Assembly (NCBI GenBank): GCA_050955105.1
Contig: JBPBQZ010000034.1
Coordinates: 1-58,694, forward strand
Reading direction: 5' to 3'
DNA from: JBPBQZ01 sp050955105
Lineage (GTDB): Bacteria > Pseudomonadota > Gammaproteobacteria > Burkholderiales > Burkholderiaceae
Length of the DNA: 58,694 bases
The notes beneath the pieces are model-generated. The model saw nothing but the letters and a program-made list of their open reading frames with translations. It ran no database searches and had not been told where the DNA came from. Shown here in pieces: positions 26,594-34,193 of this stretch. Within the stretch, counting starts at the first letter, position 1; each line of letters starts with the position of its first letter. The position numbers and the translations under genes were made by a program.

Positions 26594-27448
26594 TCAGTGA
26601 CTATCGTGGGCCTGGCCGAGGTACACGAGCGTGAGCATCATGAAGATGAACGCTTGCAGGAACACGATCAGGATGTGGAAGATTGCCCAGACGGTACCGG
26701 CCAGAACATGCCCGACGAAGCCGAGCACCGACAGGTTGGCACCGAAAGTCCAGATGCTGCCCAGGAGGGCGATCAGCAGGAAAAGCAGTTCGCCAGCGTA
26801 CATGTTGCCGAACAACCGCATGCCCAGCGAAACCGTGCGCGCGATGTATTCGATGATATTGAGCAGGAGATTCGGGATCCACAGGACCGGATGCTTGCCG
26901 AACGGCGCCGAGATCAATTCATGGGCGAAACCGCCGATGCCCTTGATCTTGATGTTGTAGTACATCATCAGCACGAACACGCCCAGCGCAATGCCGATGG
27001 TGCCGTTGAGGTCGGCAGTGGGGACGATGCGATGATGCGAAATGATGCCGCTCAAGCCCACCCAGCCGATCACGCGACCCGGCAGGTCGACTGGCAGCAG
27101 ATCGAGCGCGTTCATCAGCGCGACCCAGACGAACACCAGCAAGGCCAGCGGGGCGATGAAAGTACGGTTGCCGTGGATCATCGATTTCGATTGATCCTCG
27201 ACCATTTCCACCAGCATTTCGACCGCGCACTGGAAGCGCGACGGCACGCCCGGGGTAGCCTTGCGCGCTGCCAGCCGGAGAACCAGCAGTGCGACCAGGC
27301 CCATCGCTATCGACCAGAACAGCGTGTCCCAGTTGATGACCGAGAAGTCGACGATCGACGTCTGGTGCTTGTTCGCGAAGTTTTGCAGGTGATGCTGGAT
27401 ATAACCGGATGCATCGAGCGCGGTTTCGTTTTCGGTACTCGCAGCCAT
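26594..27448 (-). CDS. atpB: ATP synthase Fo subunit a
   Basis: Subunit a forms the two proton half-channels. It has 284 residues with about five or six hydrophobic segments. The essential arginine is Arg211 in SLGMRLFGNMYAGEL. The C-terminal segment FILIVFLQAFIFMMLTLVYLGQAHDSH-type ending is typical. It lies 57 bases ahead of atpE and 86 after atpI. Confidence 0.97.
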   Translation of the reverse strand: MAASTENETALDASGYIQHHLQNFANKHQTSIVDFSVINWDTLFWSIAMGLVALLVLRLAARKATPGVPSRFQCAVEMLVEMVEDQSKSMIHGNRTFIAPLALLVFVWVALMNALDLLPVDLPGRVIGWVGLSGIISHHRIVPTADLNGTIGIALGVFVLMMYYNIKIKGIGGFAHELISAPFGKHPVLWIPNLLLNIIEYIARTVSLGMRLFGNMYAGELLFLLIALLGSIWTFGANLSVLGFVGHVLAGTVWAIFHILIVFLQAFIFMMLTLVYLGQAHDSH

Positions 27449-27534
27449 AATGCCTCGAAATTTATAGAATTCGGTTGGTCCGCAAACCGACCGCGCGGCG
27501 CGCGATCTCGGCTGTTCGGGCCCTCACGCGGCAA

Positions 27535-28044
27535 CTACCGCCACGCGAGCGCAATCCAATATGTCTTTAAAGCAATGATGTAGGTGAGGAGCATTGCCAG
27601 CCAATGCACGTTGGCGAACCAGACCGCCACCGCGGTGAACATCGCGATCGTCATGCCGATCTTGATGCCCTCTCCTATTACCCAGCCTCCCAGCGTGTCT
27701 CCGGATACCGGCCGGCGCATTCGCCATGCGAACAAGGCGCTCGGTATCCAACAAATCATTCCGCCCACCAGCGCCGACAGCGCAGCAATCCCAGGCCGGC
27801 TCGAAAGCAGCCACCACGCGAGCATCGAACAGAGGGTCAAACCCAACTGCGCTGCCACGACCCGCTTGGGGGTGACGCGCGACGGGCGGCTCACGTTCGG
27901 ACCGAACAACTGTTGCGCCTCGGTCCGACTGAGCGGAACGAATTCTTCTTCTTCCGGATCGATTTCCCAGTCGTCGGATGGGTGTCGCGGGGCAGCAGCC
28001 GAACCGCGCGCGCCCGGCCGAGAATCCGGCATGTGGCTTTTCAT
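27535..28044 (-). CDS. atpI: ATP synthase accessory protein AtpI (subunit I)
   Basis: AtpI is a small membrane protein implicated in c-ring assembly and magnesium supply. It has 169 residues: a hydrophilic acidic N-terminus (about 1-60, with EIDPEEEEFVPLSRTEAQQLFG) followed by four hydrophobic segments, including AALSALVGGMICWIPSALFAWRM and LGGWVIGEGIKIGMTIAMFTAVAVWF. The long acidic N-terminal extension is typical of Burkholderiaceae. It is first in the atp operon. Confidence 0.9.
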   Translation of the reverse strand: MKSHMPDSRPGARGSAAAPRHPSDDWEIDPEEEEFVPLSRTEAQQLFGPNVSRPSRVTPKRVVAAQLGLTLCSMLAWWLLSSRPGIAALSALVGGMICWIPSALFAWRMRRPVSGDTLGGWVIGEGIKIGMTIAMFTAVAVWFANVHWLAMLLTYIIALKTYWIALAWR

Positions 28045-28111
28045 CGCAGTTCCTGTCCAACCCGCGGCTTACACCGCGCTTTCGGGGAGATCAAACTGAC
28101 AAATCCGGGCG

Positions 28112-28140
28112 ATTGTAAGCGATTATTTCTGGCCTTTCAA
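28112..28140 (-). promoter_or_regulatory. sigma70 promoter of the atp operon
   Basis: On the minus strand TTGAAA (28140-28135), a 17-base spacer, then TACAAT (28117-28112). Transcription would start near 28105, about 60 bases ahead of atpI. An A/T tract (28171-28184) lies further upstream and may assist. Confidence 0.75.
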
Positions 28141-28577
28141 CACATGTCTGAAGGCATTTGATACCGGGCAAATTTTTTTTAAAACGATGATTTTTAGGGG
28201 CTTTGCCGCGCGCCCGGATGCAGTGTACCGAAGCTGGAATGATTGCCGGGTTTATTTATTGGGGAAGTGCTCAAAGGGGACGAAATCGACGGCATCGGTC
28301 TCGTCTGTGCGGCCGGACGTAAGCACAATGTGTTGTAGAGGAGCCACTGGCGGCGCGGCCTTTAAGATTCGCGCCGACGGCGCTCGAGAACTGCGATAAC
28401 GCGCGCTCTGCGAGGCGTTGCGGCGGGTGCGACAAAATGCCATAGCGCTCGACACCCGCCATTGTCGGGAGTTACGTAGGCCGGCCGAGCGCCGTTCTCG
28501 TATAAGCCATTATGCGACGCGATAGTCGCCCGAGACCGTCGCTTCGGGACATGCCCCCTGATCTCGGTCCCCCTCAG
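28141..28577. other. Intergenic region between parB and the atp promoter
   Basis: About 437 bases without a supported gene. The part near the promoter is A/T rich (28171-28197). The rest is GC-rich and shows only a weak CCCGA/TCGGG hairpin near 28530, with no T run. No parS motif is present here. Confidence 0.5.
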
Positions 28578-29471
28578 TCAGTCAGTCTCCACGCCTAGGC
28601 GCGCCAAGATGCCATCCAGCGCATCGAGGCTGCCGAAATCGATCATCAGACGGCCTTTGCCACCTCGACCCAGTTTGATCTCGGCGGTGGCTCCCAGGCT
28701 GTCCGACAACAGCTCTTCCAGCCGCGCCACGTCGCCGCTGCGCACCGCACCAGCGCGGCGCTTGCCCGACGTCTCACCAGCCGGTTCCAAGTTCTCCTGC
28801 GCCGCCAGCTTCTCGGTCTCACGCACCGAGAGTCGCGCGTTGACGACGCGGTTAGCCAGCGTGATCTGCGTGGCGGCGTCGACCGCGAGCAGCGCGCGAG
28901 CGTGCCCCATATCCAGATCGCCGGCCAACAACATCGTCTGCACGGGCTTGCTCAGCTGCAGTAGGCGCAGCAAGTTACTCACCGCACTGCGCGAACGTCC
29001 GACCGCCTCGGCGGCCTGTTCGTGCGTATACGCGAACTCTTCGAGCAAGCGCTGGATGCCTTGCGCCTCTTCCAGCGGATTCAAGTCTTCGCGCTGGATG
29101 TTCTCGATAAGCGCCATCGCTGCAGCGGCCTGGTCGGCGACATCTTTGACCAACACCGGCACCTGCGCCAGGCCCGCGAGCGCAGCCGCGCGAAAGCGGC
29201 GTTCACCCGCGATGATTTCATAGTCGCCGCCGCCGATAGGCCGCACCAGGATCGGCTGCATCAAGCCCTGCGCTCGAATGCTCGAAGCCAACTCCTGCAG
29301 CGCGCCTTCGTCCATGCGCGTGCGCGGTTGGTATTTGCCGGGACGCAAGCGGCCGAGCGGCAAAGCGCTCGGATAGACGACCTCCTCCGGCTCCGGGTTC
29401 GGCGCCTGCTGCGCACCCAGCAGCGCTTCAAGGCCGCGTCCCAAACCCTTCTTTCTCGTCGTGGCATTCAT
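28578..29471 (-). CDS. parB: Chromosome partitioning protein ParB (CTPase, parS-binding)
   Basis: ParB loads at parS and spreads to form the partition complex. It has 297 residues. The N-terminal ParA-interaction segment is KKGLGRGLEALLG (7-19). The CTP-binding ParB/Srx domain includes GGDYEIIAGERRFRAA with the GERR box at 89-92 and ENIQREDLNPLEEAQG. The helix-turn-helix is YTHEQAAEAVGRSRSAVSNL, and a C-terminal dimerisation domain ends LARLGVETD. The start overlaps the parA stop by four bases (ATGA). Perfect parS sites lie in and upstream of mnmG. Confidence 0.97.
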   Translation of the reverse strand: MNATTRKKGLGRGLEALLGAQQAPNPEPEEVVYPSALPLGRLRPGKYQPRTRMDEGALQELASSIRAQGLMQPILVRPIGGGDYEIIAGERRFRAAALAGLAQVPVLVKDVADQAAAAMALIENIQREDLNPLEEAQGIQRLLEEFAYTHEQAAEAVGRSRSAVSNLLRLLQLSKPVQTMLLAGDLDMGHARALLAVDAATQITLANRVVNARLSVRETEKLAAQENLEPAGETSGKRRAGAVRSGDVARLEELLSDSLGATAEIKLGRGGKGRLMIDFGSLDALDGILARLGVETD

Positions 29472-30274
29472 TTGGTCTTGGCTCCCGTGGCGGATTTGCC
29501 GGTACGCAATTTATCGGTACGCGCGATCACTTCCTTGCCGAACTCCAGATATGCCTGCGCGCCGCGCGACTGACGATCGAAGACAATGCCCGGCAAGCCA
29601 TAGCTGGGCGCCTCTGCAAGCCTGACGTTACGCGGAATGACTGTGTCGAATACCTTGTCTTTGAAATGCTGCTTCAACTGCTCCGAGACCTGCTGCTGAA
29701 GGGTGATCCGCGGATCGAACATAACCCTTAGCAATCCTATGATTTGCAGTTCACGATTGAAATTGGCGTGCACGTGCTTGATGGTGTTCACCAGATCCGA
29801 CAGGCCTTCCAACGCAAAATACTCGCATTGCATGGGAATGATGACGCCGTGTGCGGCACATAGACCGTTCAACGTAAGCAGCGAGAGCGCCGGCAGGCAG
29901 TCGATCAGGATGAAATCGAATTGACCGCTTATGCTTGCCAACGCCGTGCGCAGGCAACGTTCACGCTCGGGCATTTCAACCAGATCGATTTCCGCGCCCG
30001 CCAATTCGCGGTTCGACGGAATTACCGAATAGCCAGCGCCCTCCGCAACCAGAATGGCCTCGGCAGCGGTCGCGTGGCCGAGCAGCACTTCATAAACGGT
30101 TTTGTCGCAGTGCTGCTTGTCGATACCGCTGCCCATCGTGGCATTGCCTTGCGGATCAAGGTCGACCAGAAGTACGCGTTTGCCGTGCTGCGACAAGCTC
30201 GCCGCCAGATTCACGGCCGTCGTAGTCTTGCCCACGCCGCCCTTCTGATTGGCAATGCAAAAAATTTGAACCAT
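29468..30274 (-). CDS. parA: Chromosome partitioning ATPase ParA (Soj type)
   Basis: ParA is a deviant Walker ATPase that binds nucleoid DNA and is stimulated by ParB. It has 268 residues. The deviant P-loop KGGVGKTTTAVNLA begins at Lys11; VLLVDLDPQGNATMGSGID and FILIDCLPALSLLTLNGL are family motifs. It has no N-terminal HTH, so it is the chromosomal Soj form rather than the plasmid P1 form. It lies 79 bases after rsmG and overlaps parB. Confidence 0.97.
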   Translation of the reverse strand: MVQIFCIANQKGGVGKTTTAVNLAASLSQHGKRVLLVDLDPQGNATMGSGIDKQHCDKTVYEVLLGHATAAEAILVAEGAGYSVIPSNRELAGAEIDLVEMPERERCLRTALASISGQFDFILIDCLPALSLLTLNGLCAAHGVIIPMQCEYFALEGLSDLVNTIKHVHANFNRELQIIGLLRVMFDPRITLQQQVSEQLKQHFKDKVFDTVIPRNVRLAEAPSYGLPGIVFDRQSRGAQAYLEFGKEVIARTDKLRTGKSATGAKTK

Positions 30275-30353
30275 CCGGGTCGATATCCCTATTAGCTGCG
30301 TATCGTGTTTGTTGCCACGGCCACCCCCTGAACGCCAGAGCGGCGGGCTGCAC

Positions 30354-31091
30354 TTAGTGTGCGTCGATCACCACCATGTGGCGCTGCGCTTCCAACCGCG
30401 GCACTTTCAGTGGCAAGAGTGCTGTGACCGTTGCACCGGGTGGTAGGCGGTCGATTTCAGCATCGGGCCGTACGCCCTTCATTGCATACAGCCGTCCATC
30501 AGTTGCCAGCAAATGCCTGGTCGCGACGACGAAATCCAGCAACTCGGCGAAGGCTCTGGAAATGATGATGTCAAACGGCCGCGCTACCGCGACGTCGCGA
30601 TTGAGTGTTTCGACTCGCCCATTGATAACCGTCAGATTTTCAAGGCGCAACACCGTTTTCACGTGAGACAGAAATGCAATCTTCTTTTGCACGATATCGT
30701 TGACGGTAACCTGCCAATTCGGCCGCATGATGGCCAACACCACGCCAGGGAGGCCACCGCCGGACCCCACATCGAGTATCGCGTAACCGTTGTCGTGAGC
30801 GGCGAGAACGCCGGTGCCCTCGCCTTTGCGATCGCCCACCGTCGCCATGACCGTCTCGAGCTTGGGCTGGGAACGATGCGTATCCAACACCGGCAAGACG
30901 CTCAGGCTATCCAGCAAATGCTGCACAACCATTTGCAGCGGGTCGCGAATGGCGGTGAGGTTATAAACCGCATTCCATTTGCTCAATTCCTCGACATAGC
31001 GCAACAGCAGTGTGATCTGCCCTGGACTGGCGTTCACACCCAGGTCTTGCAGACCGCTACGTAGGGTCTTTTCCAGAGAAGCGTCGGCCAT
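30354..31091 (-). CDS. rsmG: 16S rRNA (guanine527-N7)-methyltransferase
   Basis: RsmG makes m7G527 in 16S rRNA. It has 245 residues. Class I methyltransferase motif I is AILDVGSGGGLPGVVLAIMRP. The N-terminal KWNAVYNLTAIRDPLQMVVQHLLDSL and the later RPFDIIISRAFAELLDF are typical. An additional charged stretch (RSQPKLETVMATVGDRKGEG) sits before motif I. It is 50 bases downstream of mnmG in the mnmG-rsmG-parA-parB order common near origins. Confidence 0.95.
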   Translation of the reverse strand: MADASLEKTLRSGLQDLGVNASPGQITLLLRYVEELSKWNAVYNLTAIRDPLQMVVQHLLDSLSVLPVLDTHRSQPKLETVMATVGDRKGEGTGVLAAHDNGYAILDVGSGGGLPGVVLAIMRPNWQVTVNDIVQKKIAFLSHVKTVLRLENLTVINGRVETLNRDVAVARPFDIIISRAFAELLDFVVATRHLLATDGRLYAMKGVRPDAEIDRLPPGATVTALLPLKVPRLEAQRHMVVIDAH

Positions 31092-31141
31092 TCGTCAAAC
31101 CGCTCCGACCGATCGCCCGCGTATTGTCAGAGCGATAGGCG

Positions 31142-33115
31142 TCATGCAAGGCTCTCACTTTCGCTGAATTCGCTGTCGTCACTATCGCGCGCCAATGCCT
31201 GCCCATGCTTTTTCAAGTGCACCATCAGCAGGGATATCGCAGCTGGCGTAATGCCGGCCATGCGCGATGCTTGTCCCAAAGTCTCTGGCCGGTGCTGGGT
31301 CAGCTTTTGCCTCGCCTCGAACGACAGCCCAACGACGTCGGCATAATCGAGCGAGCGCGGCAGTCGCGTCTTTTCATGTGACTGATTGCGAGTAATTTCC
31401 AGGCTCTGACGGTCAATATAGCCCGCATATTTGATACTGATCTCTACCTGTTCGCGTGCTTGCCGCGCCGTTTCCTTGTCGCCGACAAAGCCGGCGCGCT
31501 CACCCTCTGCTGCGTCGGCCGACAGATTCTCAGTCGCGCTGGCAAGAGCTTCGTAGCTGACGCCGGGGCGCCGCAGCAGTTCGGCAAGCGTATATTCCCG
31601 CTCCAGTTCCTTGCCCAGCAAAGGCAAGGCAAGCTCTGCAGGAAAAGTGCGAGCGTTGACCCGGGTCATGCGGAGTCTCTCTGTTTCACGTGAAACATAA
31701 TCGCGCTTGCCGCAGAAAATCTCCCAGCGATGATCGTCGACCAGACCCAGCTCTCGGCCCTTTGCCGTCAATCTCATGTCCGCGTTGTCTTCGCGAAGAC
31801 TGAGTCGATATTCAGCGCGGCTCGTGAACATGCGATACGGCTCCAGCACGCCACGTGAAACGAGATCGTCGACCAGCACGCCCAAGTACGCCTCCTCCCG
31901 GCCGGGCACCCACCCTTCTTCGCCAACAGCAAAGCGAGCGGCATTCAGCCCTGCTAGCAGGCCCTGCGCCGCGGCCTCTTCGTAGCCAGTGGTGCCGTTA
32001 ATCTGCCCAGCGAAGAACAAACCTGCGATTGCGGTAGTTTCGAGCGTACGTTTCAAGCTGCGCGGATCGAAATAGTCGTACTCAATTGCATAGCCCGGGC
32101 GCAGCAGATGTGCGTTCTCCAGGCCTTGCATCGAACGAATCAGCTTCAGTTGTATATCGAAGGGCAAACTGGTCGATACGCCGTTCGGGTAATACTCATT
32201 AGTAGTCAGCCCTTCCGGCTCAAGGAAAACTTGATGCGAATTCTTGTCGGCGAATCGATGAATCTTGTCCTCGATCGAAGGGCAATAGCGAGGCCCCACC
32301 CCTTCGATCACGCCGGTGAACATCGGCGAACGATCCAGGCCCGAGCGCACAATGTCGTGCGTTTGCTGGTTGGTGTGCGTTATCCAGCAAGACATCTGCG
32401 CCGGATGTTGCTCAGCCCGGCCCAAAAAGGAAAAGACCGGTATGGGATCGACATCGCCAGCTTGTTCGGCCAGCCGACTGAAATCGATGCTGCGGCCATC
32501 GATCCGCGGAGGCGTGCCGGTTTTCAGTCTTCCTTGCGGCAAAGCCAGTTCTTTCAAGCGCGCAGACAGGCCAACCGCCGCAGGATCGCCGGCGCGGCCG
32601 CCCGAATAGTTATTCAATCCGATATGGATTTTCCCATCCAGGAAGGTGCCAGCGGTTAGAACCACAGCCCGCGCGCGGAACTGAATTCCCGCCTGGGTTA
32701 CCGCGCCCACTACTTTATCGCCCTCGACCATCAAGTCGATTACGGCCTGCTGGAATAACTGCAAGTTCGGCTGATTCTCGAGGCGGCGCCGTATCGCCTG
32801 ACGATACAAGACGCGATCCGCCTGTACTCGCGTCGCGCGAACTGCTGGGCCCTTCGACGAATTCAAGATCCGAAATTGAATGCCGGCTTCGTCGGCAGCA
32901 GCCGCCATCGCACCGCCGAGCGCATCGATTTCTTTAACGAGATGCCCTTTACCGATACCGCCGATAGAAGGGTTGCAACTCATCTGCCCGAGCGTTTCGA
33001 TACTGTGCGTCAAAAGTAGAGTGTTGCGACCGGTGCGTGCGGATGCCAACGCGGCCTCGGTGCCCGCGTGGCCGCCGCCTACGACGATCACGTCAAATTC
33101 TGTGGGATAGAGCAT
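31142..33115 (-). CDS. mnmG: tRNA uridine-5-carboxymethylaminomethyl modification enzyme, FAD subunit
   Basis: With MnmE, MnmG installs the carboxymethylaminomethyl group on U34 of certain tRNAs. I start at ATG 33113-33115 (MLYPTEFDVIVVGGGHAGTEAA), giving 657 residues; an upstream in-frame start at 33214 would run through the promoter region. The FAD motif VVGGGHAG, QMSCNPSIGGIGKGHLVKE, GRLKTGTPPRI and INGTTGYEEAAAQGLLAG are present. A perfect parS lies inside the coding sequence and encodes Val-Ser-Arg-Glu-Thr. MnmC, a later enzyme of the same pathway, is at 47793-49751. Confidence 0.97.
   Translation of the reverse strand: MLYPTEFDVIVVGGGHAGTEAALASARTGRNTLLLTHSIETLGQMSCNPSIGGIGKGHLVKEIDALGGAMAAAADEAGIQFRILNSSKGPAVRATRVQADRVLYRQAIRRRLENQPNLQLFQQAVIDLMVEGDKVVGAVTQAGIQFRARAVVLTAGTFLDGKIHIGLNNYSGGRAGDPAAVGLSARLKELALPQGRLKTGTPPRIDGRSIDFSRLAEQAGDVDPIPVFSFLGRAEQHPAQMSCWITHTNQQTHDIVRSGLDRSPMFTGVIEGVGPRYCPSIEDKIHRFADKNSHQVFLEPEGLTTNEYYPNGVSTSLPFDIQLKLIRSMQGLENAHLLRPGYAIEYDYFDPRSLKRTLETTAIAGLFFAGQINGTTGYEEAAAQGLLAGLNAARFAVGEEGWVPGREEAYLGVLVDDLVSRGVLEPYRMFTSRAEYRLSLREDNADMRLTAKGRELGLVDDHRWEIFCGKRDYVSRETERLRMTRVNARTFPAELALPLLGKELEREYTLAELLRRPGVSYEALASATENLSADAAEGERAGFVGDKETARQAREQVEISIKYAGYIDRQSLEITRNQSHEKTRLPRSLDYADVVGLSFEARQKLTQHRPETLGQASRMAGITPAAISLLMVHLKKHGQALARDSDDSEFSESESLA
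31682..31697. promoter_or_regulatory. parS site inside mnmG
   Basis: TGTTTCACGTGAAACA, an exact 16-bp palindrome equal to the bacterial parS consensus, about 2.2 kb upstream of parB in its direction of transcription. A half site, CACGTGAAAC, occurs at 31852-31861, also inside mnmG. Confidence 0.95.
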
Positions 33116-33161
33116 GCTGGCGACGCGCGAAAGCGCGTACCTCGGATAGAAGCGTGGGCGA

Positions 33162-33167
33162 ATTATA
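33162..33167 (-). promoter_or_regulatory. Candidate -10 element of mnmG
   Basis: TATAAT on the minus strand, about 47 bases before the chosen mnmG start. The region 17 bases upstream reads TGCCCG, a poor -35, so the promoter call is weak. The parS at 33224-33239 would lie upstream of it. Confidence 0.35.
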
Positions 33168-33223
33168 TCGCCGCGATGAGACGGCGGGCAGTCTGTCGAA
33201 TGGCCTAATAACAAAGCAAGCGG

Positions 33224-33239
33224 TGTTTCACGTGAAACA
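33224..33239. promoter_or_regulatory. parS site upstream of mnmG
   Basis: A second exact TGTTTCACGTGAAACA, in the intergenic region between mnmG and livF, 109 bases before the mnmG start. Confidence 0.95.
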
Positions 33240-33290
33240 TACTGGCTCGTGGCTCAGTCATTTTGCGTGAAACGTCGGCGCACGATCAAA

Positions 33291-33315
33291 TTGTTCCACG
33301 TGAAACGTGGAACAA
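33291..33315. promoter_or_regulatory. Composite parS-like palindrome
   Basis: TTGTTCCACGT (33291-33301) and ACGTGGAACAA (33305-33315) form a perfect 11-bp inverted repeat around GAA. The bases 33292-33307 match parS at 14 of 16 positions, and a degenerate half site CGTGAAAC is at 33266-33273. It could be a lower-affinity ParB site or an operator for another regulator. Confidence 0.6.
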
Positions 33316-33428
33316 TGCTCGCGGGCGAGACAAGGAATCCCCTCACCGGCCCCAATATGAATTAGCACACGACCACCGTTTTCTGACATTTGCCTTTCAG
33401 TCAAATCGGGCCTGCTGCGGCGCCGCAG

Positions 33429-34193
33429 TCATTCGCCGGCGCGCTCCTGGGTGCGATGTCCAAGGCCGAGATAAGTCTCGATCACGCGAGGGTTCACCGC
33501 CAAATCGCTCGCGGGCCCTTCAAGGACGATATCACCTGTCTCGATCACGTAGCCATAGTCCGCCACCTGCAGCGCGGCCCGCGCATTTTGCTCGACTAAT
33601 AAGATTGCAACGCCCGTTGACCGCAAGGCGCTGATGACCCGAAAGATTTCCTTCACCACAAGCGGCGCCAATCCCAGGCTCGGCTCATCGAGCATCAGTA
33701 GCGTCGGCTTGCCCATCAGCGCCCGGCCCAGCGCCAGCATTTGCCGTTCCCCGCCGGACAGCGTTCCAGCCGCTTGCTTGCGGCGGTCTTTCAAGCGCCC
33801 GAACAATTCATAAACGAAGTCGAACTGATCCAGATATTGACGCTCGCCAGCCTGCGCCCTCCGGTAAGCACCCAGACGCAGATTGTCCTCCACGGACATC
33901 GAGCCGAATAGTTCGCGCTTTTCAGGCACCAGGCACATGCCCAGCGCCACGCGCTGTTCCGGCAACAAGGCTTGTACGTCGTCACCGCCAAACGCCACGC
34001 TGCCTTCGGCGCGCGCGCCCGTCGGCAGCGCGCCGATCAGCGAATTGAGCAGCGTCGATTTGCCGGCGCCATTAGGCCCGATTACCGTAACAATCTGGCC
34101 TGCCGCTACCTTCAAGTGGGCATCATGCAAAGCTTCGATTTTTCCGTAGCGGACCCTCAGCGAACTGACCTCGAGAACAGCGGGTGCGCTCAT
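33429..34193 (-). CDS. livF: Branched-chain amino acid-type ABC transporter ATP-binding protein LivF
   Basis: One of two ATPases of a LIV-type (hydrophobic amino acid) importer. It has 254 residues. Walker A GPNGAGKST is at 39-47, signature LSGGERQML, Walker B LLMLDEPSLGLAPLVVKEIF, and the LivF-typical VEQNARAALQVADYGYVIETG. Its start overlaps the end of livMG by four bases. It is the last gene of the livKH(MG)F unit; mnmG follows after about 310 bases with parS sites between. Confidence 0.94.
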   Translation of the reverse strand: MSAPAVLEVSSLRVRYGKIEALHDAHLKVAAGQIVTVIGPNGAGKSTLLNSLIGALPTGARAEGSVAFGGDDVQALLPEQRVALGMCLVPEKRELFGSMSVEDNLRLGAYRRAQAGERQYLDQFDFVYELFGRLKDRRKQAAGTLSGGERQMLALGRALMGKPTLLMLDEPSLGLAPLVVKEIFRVISALRSTGVAILLVEQNARAALQVADYGYVIETGDIVLEGPASDLAVNPRVIETYLGLGHRTQERAGE

